Assembly (NCBI RefSeq): GCF_017916475.1
Contig: NZ_JAFMTB010000003.1
Span: 284,009-348,008, forward strand
Reading direction: 5' to 3'
Length of the DNA: 64,000 bases
Source of the DNA: Patulibacter sp. SYSU D01012
GTDB lineage: Bacteria > Actinomycetota > Thermoleophilia > Solirubrobacterales > Solirubrobacteraceae
Part shown: positions 60,383 to 64,000 of the stretch, one piece after another
How positions within the stretch are numbered: the stretch's first letter is position 1
Layout of the letters: every line of letters begins with the position of its first letter
The notes under the pieces: generated by a model
Seen by the model: the letters and a program-made list of their open reading frames with translations, nothing else
The model's database searches: none
What the model was told of the DNA's origin: nothing
Translations under genes and position numbers: made by a program

Positions 60383-60871
60383 TCAGGCGGTCTCGGCGCC
60401 CGGGCCGCCGAGGCCCAGGTACCGCGCGCGCATCCACTCCGGGATGGGCAGCGAGCGCCCCTCGCCGACGGCGGAGAGGACGTACGTGTTGCGGCCCTCC
60501 GCGCGCGGCTCGCCGTCGTCGGCGCCGAGCGCGCGGTAGCGCAGGGTGACGGAGGAGCGGCCCAGGCGCTCCAGGTCGACGACGATCCGCAGGCGGTCCT
60601 CCGCGCGGGCGGAGCGGCGGAACTCGACCTCGGTCTTCACCACGAGCGTCTCGATCCCCGCGCCGCGCATGGCGGCGAAGCCGCCGAAGCGCGTCGTGTT
60701 GACCTGCATGTACGCGTCGTCGAACAGGTCGAGGAAGCGCGGATGGGCGAGCACGCCCTGCGGGTCGCACTCGAGGAAGCGCACCCGGACGGGCAGCTCG
60801 ACCGGGCCGGCGGGGACGTCGGCGTCCGCCGGCGCCCAGGCCGGCGGCGCGTCCGTGGCGGCCTCAGACAC
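60383..60871 (-). CDS. Hotdog-fold acyl-CoA thioesterase (YbgC/FadM type)
   Basis: A 162-residue single-hotdog thioesterase. It has ELPVRVRFLECDPQGVLAHPRFLDLFDDAYMQ, with the catalytic-type Asp and the conserved aromatic/acidic helix, then KTEVEFRRSARAEDRLRIVVDLERLGRSSVTLRYRAL. It hydrolyses acyl-CoA or acyl-ACP esters. Its GTG start lies inside the end of lipA (8-base overlap), so it is made from the same message. Confidence 0.87.
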   Translation of the reverse strand: MSEAATDAPPAWAPADADVPAGPVELPVRVRFLECDPQGVLAHPRFLDLFDDAYMQVNTTRFGGFAAMRGAGIETLVVKTEVEFRRSARAEDRLRIVVDLERLGRSSVTLRYRALGADDGEPRAEGRNTYVLSAVGEGRSLPIPEWMRARYLGLGGPGAETA

Positions 60872-61910
60872 CGACGGGCTGCGGGGTCGCGCCGGCGGCC
60901 GTCTGCGTGATGGCGAGCGGGCCGACGCCGGGGCGGTCCTGCTCGATGTGCTCGTCGGCGTGGTAGCTCGAGCGCACGAGCGGGCCGGCGGCGACGTGGT
61001 CGAAGCCCAGCTCCTCCATGCCGATGCGGGCGAGCTCCTGGAACTCGTCCGGGTGCCAGTAGCGCACGATCGGCAGGTGGTTCTCCGTCGGCCGCAGGTA
61101 CTGGCCGATGGTCATGATGTTCACGTCGACGGCGCGGAGCATCTTCATCGTCTCGACGACCTCGGCGAAGGTCTCGCCCAGGCCGACCATCAGGCCCGAC
61201 TTCGTCTTCATGCCCGGCCGGCCCATGCCCGCCGCGTTCATCTCGGACGCGTTCTGCAGCACGCGGCAGGAGCGGATGAACGTCGAGCCGCGGCGCGCCA
61301 CCTGGTACAGGCGGGGGACGACCTCGACGTTGTGGTTGAAGACGTCGGGGCCCGCGGCGATGACGGTGGCCAGCGGCATCTCCTCGCCGCGGAAGTCCGG
61401 CGTCAGCGTCTCGATCTTCGTGTCCGGCGACTGGCGGCGGATCTGGTTGATCGTCGCGGCCCAGATGCGCGACCCGTAGTCGGGCAGGTCGTCGCGGTCG
61501 ACCGAGGTGACGACGGCGTGGCGCAGGCCCATCATCGCGATGGAGCGGGCCACGCGGGCGGGCTCGAGCGGGTCGTTCCACGTCGGCGTGCCGGTCATGA
61601 CGTGGCAGAACCCGCAGCGGCGCGTGCACGTGTCGCCCAGGATCATGAACGTCGCGGTGCCGCGCTCCCAGCACTCGCCGATGTTCGGGCACGCGGCCTC
61701 GGCGCAGACCGTGTTGAGGTTGTTCTCCTTGATGGTCTCGCGCAGCTCGCGGTACTTCGGCGAGCCGGGCGCGGGGACCTTGAACCACGGCGGCTTGCGC
61801 TCGCGGTAGCCGACGGTCTGGGTGCCCAGGACCTTCGTCACGTCCATCCCGCCCGGCTTGGCGCGCGAGCGGGTCTGGCGGATCGGGGTCGGGGCCGAGG
61901 ACTCGGACAC
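60864..61910 (-). CDS. lipA: Lipoyl synthase
   Basis: A 348-residue radical SAM enzyme. Auxiliary-cluster cysteines lie in NTVCAEAACPNIGECW, radical SAM cysteines in CTRRCGFC, and the C-terminal R-S-S-Y (AAGPLVRSSYHADE) carries the third ligand of the auxiliary cluster. It inserts two sulfurs into protein-bound octanoyl groups. The GTG at 61910 is preferred to the longer reading because a -10 TACGCT ends 7 bases upstream of it. The C-terminal extension DRPGVGPLAITQTAAGATPQP is not conserved. Read with the thioesterase gene. Confidence 0.95.
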   Translation of the reverse strand: MSESSAPTPIRQTRSRAKPGGMDVTKVLGTQTVGYRERKPPWFKVPAPGSPKYRELRETIKENNLNTVCAEAACPNIGECWERGTATFMILGDTCTRRCGFCHVMTGTPTWNDPLEPARVARSIAMMGLRHAVVTSVDRDDLPDYGSRIWAATINQIRRQSPDTKIETLTPDFRGEEMPLATVIAAGPDVFNHNVEVVPRLYQVARRGSTFIRSCRVLQNASEMNAAGMGRPGMKTKSGLMVGLGETFAEVVETMKMLRAVDVNIMTIGQYLRPTENHLPIVRYWHPDEFQELARIGMEELGFDHVAAGPLVRSSYHADEHIEQDRPGVGPLAITQTAAGATPQPVGV

Positions 61911-61917
61911 GCCAGTC

Positions 61918-61923
61918 AGCGTA
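61918..61923 (-). promoter_or_regulatory. -10 element (TACGCT), leaderless lipA
   Basis: TACGCT on the minus strand ends 7 bases before the GTG at 61910. Confidence 0.5.
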
Positions 61924-61989
61924 GCGCGCACGTCGCCGGTCCCCGGAGGGTGGGCGGGACGGTCCCCCGGGACGGGTGAGCGGGTGCGT

Positions 61990-62022
61990 GACGCCCCGCA
62001 CGGACGGGGGATCCGGGGCGTC
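61990..62022. terminator. Inverted repeat between lipB and lipA
   Basis: GACGCCCCG (61990-61998) and CGGGGCGTC (62014-62022) form a 9-bp stem with a 15-base loop, downstream of the lipB stop and upstream of the lipA promoter. It probably ends the deacetylase-lipB message. The flanking gap (62023-62166) also holds two near-identical GGTCTCGCCCC tracts and no gene. Confidence 0.45.
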
Positions 62023-62166
62023 GGCCGGGCGGCCGGATCAGCGCGGCAGGTGCAGCCGCAGGGGGTCGTCGATGCGGGCCGTCGCGGCGGCGGGGACGCG
62101 GCCGAAGACGGTCTCGCCCCGCCGGCGCCGGTCTCGCCCCTCCGGCGGCGGCCCCGCGCGCCGCGG

Positions 62167-62952
62167 TCAGTCCGCCGCGGGCGGCGGCGCGTCTGTCGCC
62201 CGCCCGGCCTGGTCCTCGGCGACCTGCCGCAGGTCGTCCGCGTCGGCCGGCGCGACCGGCACGCCCAGCTCCCGTCCGACGGCCCGGGCCACCGTCTCGC
62301 CGACCGCCCGCAGGCGCGCCTCGACGTCCATCCCGGGCTCGCTCGCCAGGTCGGGCGCGCCGGTCTCGCGGGCCAGCGACGTCATCGGCGCGGTCAGGCC
62401 GCAGGGGACGATCCAGGAGAACGGCTCCAGGTCGGTGACGACGTTCAGCCCCAGGCCGTGCGTCGTCACGCCGCGGGACAGGTGCAGGCCGATCGAGCCG
62501 AGCTTGCGGTCCCCGACCCAGGCGCCGGTGAAGTCGATGGACTCCTCGCCGCGTCCGCGCGCCTGCACGCCCTCGGCCGCGGCGGCCGCGACCATCGCGC
62601 GCTCCAGGCCGCGGACGACGGCGATGACGTCCTTCGTCGCCACCACGACGTAGCCGACGAGCTGGCCGGGGCCGTGGTAGGTGACCTTGCCGCCGCGGCG
62701 CACGTCGACGATCTCGATCCCGCGCTCGGCGTACCAGTCGGCGCCGAGCGGCAGCTCCTCCGGCGTCGCGCGGCGGCCGCGGGTGTAGACGGGCGGGTGT
62801 TGCAGCAGCAGGAGCGTGTCGCCGACGCGGCCCGCGGCGCGGGCGTCGCGCAGGCGGTGCTGCAGCTCGTGCGCCTCGGCGTACGGGACGGTGCCGAGCC
62901 AGGCGACGCCGAGGGGGCCGTCCGGGTCGACGAGCGGGCTGGGCGCGGTCAC
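62167..62952 (-). CDS. lipB: Octanoyl-[acyl-carrier-protein]-protein N-octanoyltransferase
   Basis: A 261-residue LipB. It contains [62 protein letters not shown] (catalytic Lys in the GDRKLGSIG context) and the catalytic Cys in WIVPCGLTAPMTSL. It transfers octanoyl from ACP to lipoyl domains, the substrate for LipA. It starts GTG 62952 overlapping the deacetylase stop (GTGA). The C-terminal 25 residues are Asp/Pro/Ala low complexity. Confidence 0.94.
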   Translation of the reverse strand: MTAPSPLVDPDGPLGVAWLGTVPYAEAHELQHRLRDARAAGRVGDTLLLLQHPPVYTRGRRATPEELPLGADWYAERGIEIVDVRRGGKVTYHGPGQLVGYVVVATKDVIAVVRGLERAMVAAAAAEGVQARGRGEESIDFTGAWVGDRKLGSIGLHLSRGVTTHGLGLNVVTDLEPFSWIVPCGLTAPMTSLARETGAPDLASEPGMDVEARLRAVGETVARAVGRELGVPVAPADADDLRQVAEDQAGRATDAPPPAAD

Positions 62953-64000
62953 GACGCCGCCTTTCCGGGGGTCAGGTCCACGAGGCAGCCGTCGTAGCCC
63001 TTCTGCAGCTGCTCCTTGCTGGGGCCGTCGTCCGCGAGCATCTTCGAGACCGTCACCGGCGTCAGGCCCTTCTGGCGGATCGCCGCGATGATGCGGGGGA
63101 GGGCCTTCAGCGTGTTCGGCTTCACCTCGTGCATCAGGATGATCGATCCCGGATGCAGGCCCCTGATGGCGGTCTCGGCGATCTGGTCCGCCGTCGTGGT
63201 GCCGAGCGCGTCCTGCGTGTCGACGTTCCACAGCACCTGGACGACGCCGAGGTCCTCGGCGATGCGGTCCGTGGTCGCGTCGTGCGACTCGTACGGGGGG
63301 CGGAAGAGCTCCGCCGGACGGCCGAGCGCGCGCCGGCTGGCGTTCGCGCCGCCCTCGATCTCGGCGCGCTGGTCCTTGGCCGAGAGCTTCGCCAGGAACG
63401 GGTGGTCCTGCGTGTGCGACCCGGCGTCCCAGCCCAGGTTGCGCTGCACCCGGACGTACTCCTCGTTGCCCGGCACGTTGCGGCCGATGCGGAACATCGT
63501 CGCGGGGACGCGCTCCTTCGCCAGCAGGGTGATGAACTTCGGCGACAGGGTGCGGTCCGGGCCGTCGTCGAAGGTCAGCGCGACGTACGGCCGCTTCCCC
63601 GCGCCGCAGTAGACGGGCAGCCCGAGCTTCGCGTAGCGGCGGATCGCGGCGGCGCGGTCCAGCCGGTCGACGACGTCGGTCGACGCGGCCCGCAGCTGCC
63701 CCGCCAGCAGGGGGGTGCGCTCCGCGGCGGCGCCGTCCGAGCCGCCGCCGTCGTGCCCGCCCGCCAGCGCGGCCATGACCCCGACCGTCGCCACGGCGAC
63801 CGCCGCGGCGCCGCCGAGCACGGCGGCGCGCCGACGGCGCACCACGGCCTGCGGCGTCCGCGGCGCGCTCCGACCGTCGCCCTCGTCGTCGGGCTCGTCC
63901 CCGTCGGCGTCGGCGTCGGCGGGGACGTCCTCGTCGGCGGGCTCGGGCGGCGCGGGGGCCGCGCCGGCGGCGGCAGGGGCGGCCGGCCCCTCGGCGCGGG
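62949..64000 (-). CDS. Polysaccharide deacetylase, membrane-anchored (5' end probably outside window)
   Basis: NodB-type deacetylase. Motif 1 is VALTFDDGPD, motif 2 SHTQDHP (metal His pair), motif 3 RPPYESHD, then WNVDTQDALG and IILMHE. It removes acetyl groups from peptidoglycan or another surface glycan. A GTG at 63845 would give a 298-residue protein, but the frame stays open to the window edge through an acidic Pro/Ala-rich stretch (DADADGDEPDDEGDG) directly before RRRR and the TM helix, so translation more likely begins beyond 64000. LipB is coupled downstream by GTGA overlap. Confidence 0.85.
   Translation of the reverse strand, partial: RAEGPAAPAAAGAAPAPPEPADEDVPADADADGDEPDDEGDGRSAPRTPQAVVRRRRAAVLGGAAAVAVATVGVMAALAGGHDGGGSDGAAAERTPLLAGQLRAASTDVVDRLDRAAAIRRYAKLGLPVYCGAGKRPYVALTFDDGPDRTLSPKFITLLAKERVPATMFRIGRNVPGNEEYVRVQRNLGWDAGSHTQDHPFLAKLSAKDQRAEIEGGANASRRALGRPAELFRPPYESHDATTDRIAEDLGVVQVLWNVDTQDALGTTTADQIAETAIRGLHPGSIILMHEVKPNTLKALPRIIAAIRQKGLTPVTVSKMLADDGPSKEQLQKGYDGCLVDLTPGKAAS

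Overview
The window is about 75% GC throughout, with GC-saturated third codon positions, GTG starts about as common as ATG, and dense gene packing with many 4-base GTGA/ATGA overlaps. These features, together with several large ATPase-LuxR (LAL) regulators, a PepD/MprAB-like envelope module and MmyB-type XRE regulators, point to a high-GC actinobacterium. A Thermoleophilia lineage such as Patulibacter or Solirubrobacter is my guess and is not proved by the sequence. No prophage, insertion sequence, CRISPR array or rRNA was seen; there is one tRNA-Ala.

Layout. 1-5.4 kb: the end of an acetoacetyl-CoA synthetase, an MFS carrier, an Excalibur protein, an enoyl-CoA hydratase coupled to the AzlC/AzlD amino-acid exporter, and an NmrA-like protein. 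5.5-15.8 kb: two alpha/beta hydrolases interleaved with three LAL regulators, two of which lack the Walker A lysine. 16-25.6 kb: a YchJ protein, an MFS carrier, then a TetR regulator divergent from acyl-CoA dehydrogenase, methylcrotonyl-CoA carboxylase alpha and beta, and an acyl-CoA ligase (leucine/branched-acid catabolism). 25.7-33.3 kb: a Leu/Val/Phe dehydrogenase, an SRPBCC-MarR pair with a duplicated palindromic operator, and a fused indolepyruvate oxidoreductase divergent from an Lrp regulator. 33.3-34.8 kb: an orphan gene flanked by two copies of a 43-bp palindrome and by two different tandem repeats. 34.9-44 kb: two MmyB-type regulators with neighbouring reductases and hydrolases, a MarR-controlled MFS/aldo-keto reductase/hydrolase operon, a stand-alone tRNA-editing domain protein and an LCP cell-wall ligase. 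44-49.7 kb: membrane proteins, tRNA-Ala, an aadA-like adenylyltransferase, and purK/purE. 49.7-60.3 kb: a MoxR-DUF58-VWA operon, a TetR-GAF-SpoIIE phosphatase fusion, a two-component system, a second VWA protein and an HtrA protease. 60.4-64 kb: a thioesterase, lipA, lipB and a polysaccharide deacetylase.

Two themes cross the window. The first is branched-chain amino acid and 2-oxo-acid metabolism: AzlCD, Leu dehydrogenase, the TetR-ACAD-MCC-ligase operon, IOR with Lrp, and LipA/LipB, which supply lipoate for 2-oxo-acid dehydrogenases. The second is leaderless expression. In at least thirteen genes a TAnnnT-type -10 element (two are the variants TATAAG and TAATAT) lies only 6-8 bases before the start codon, which helped choose several starts. 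The best candidates for something undescribed are the palindrome-bracketed gene at 33.4-34.5 kb, the TetR-GAF-PP2C fusion at 53.3-54.8 kb, and the Walker-A-defective LAL regulators.
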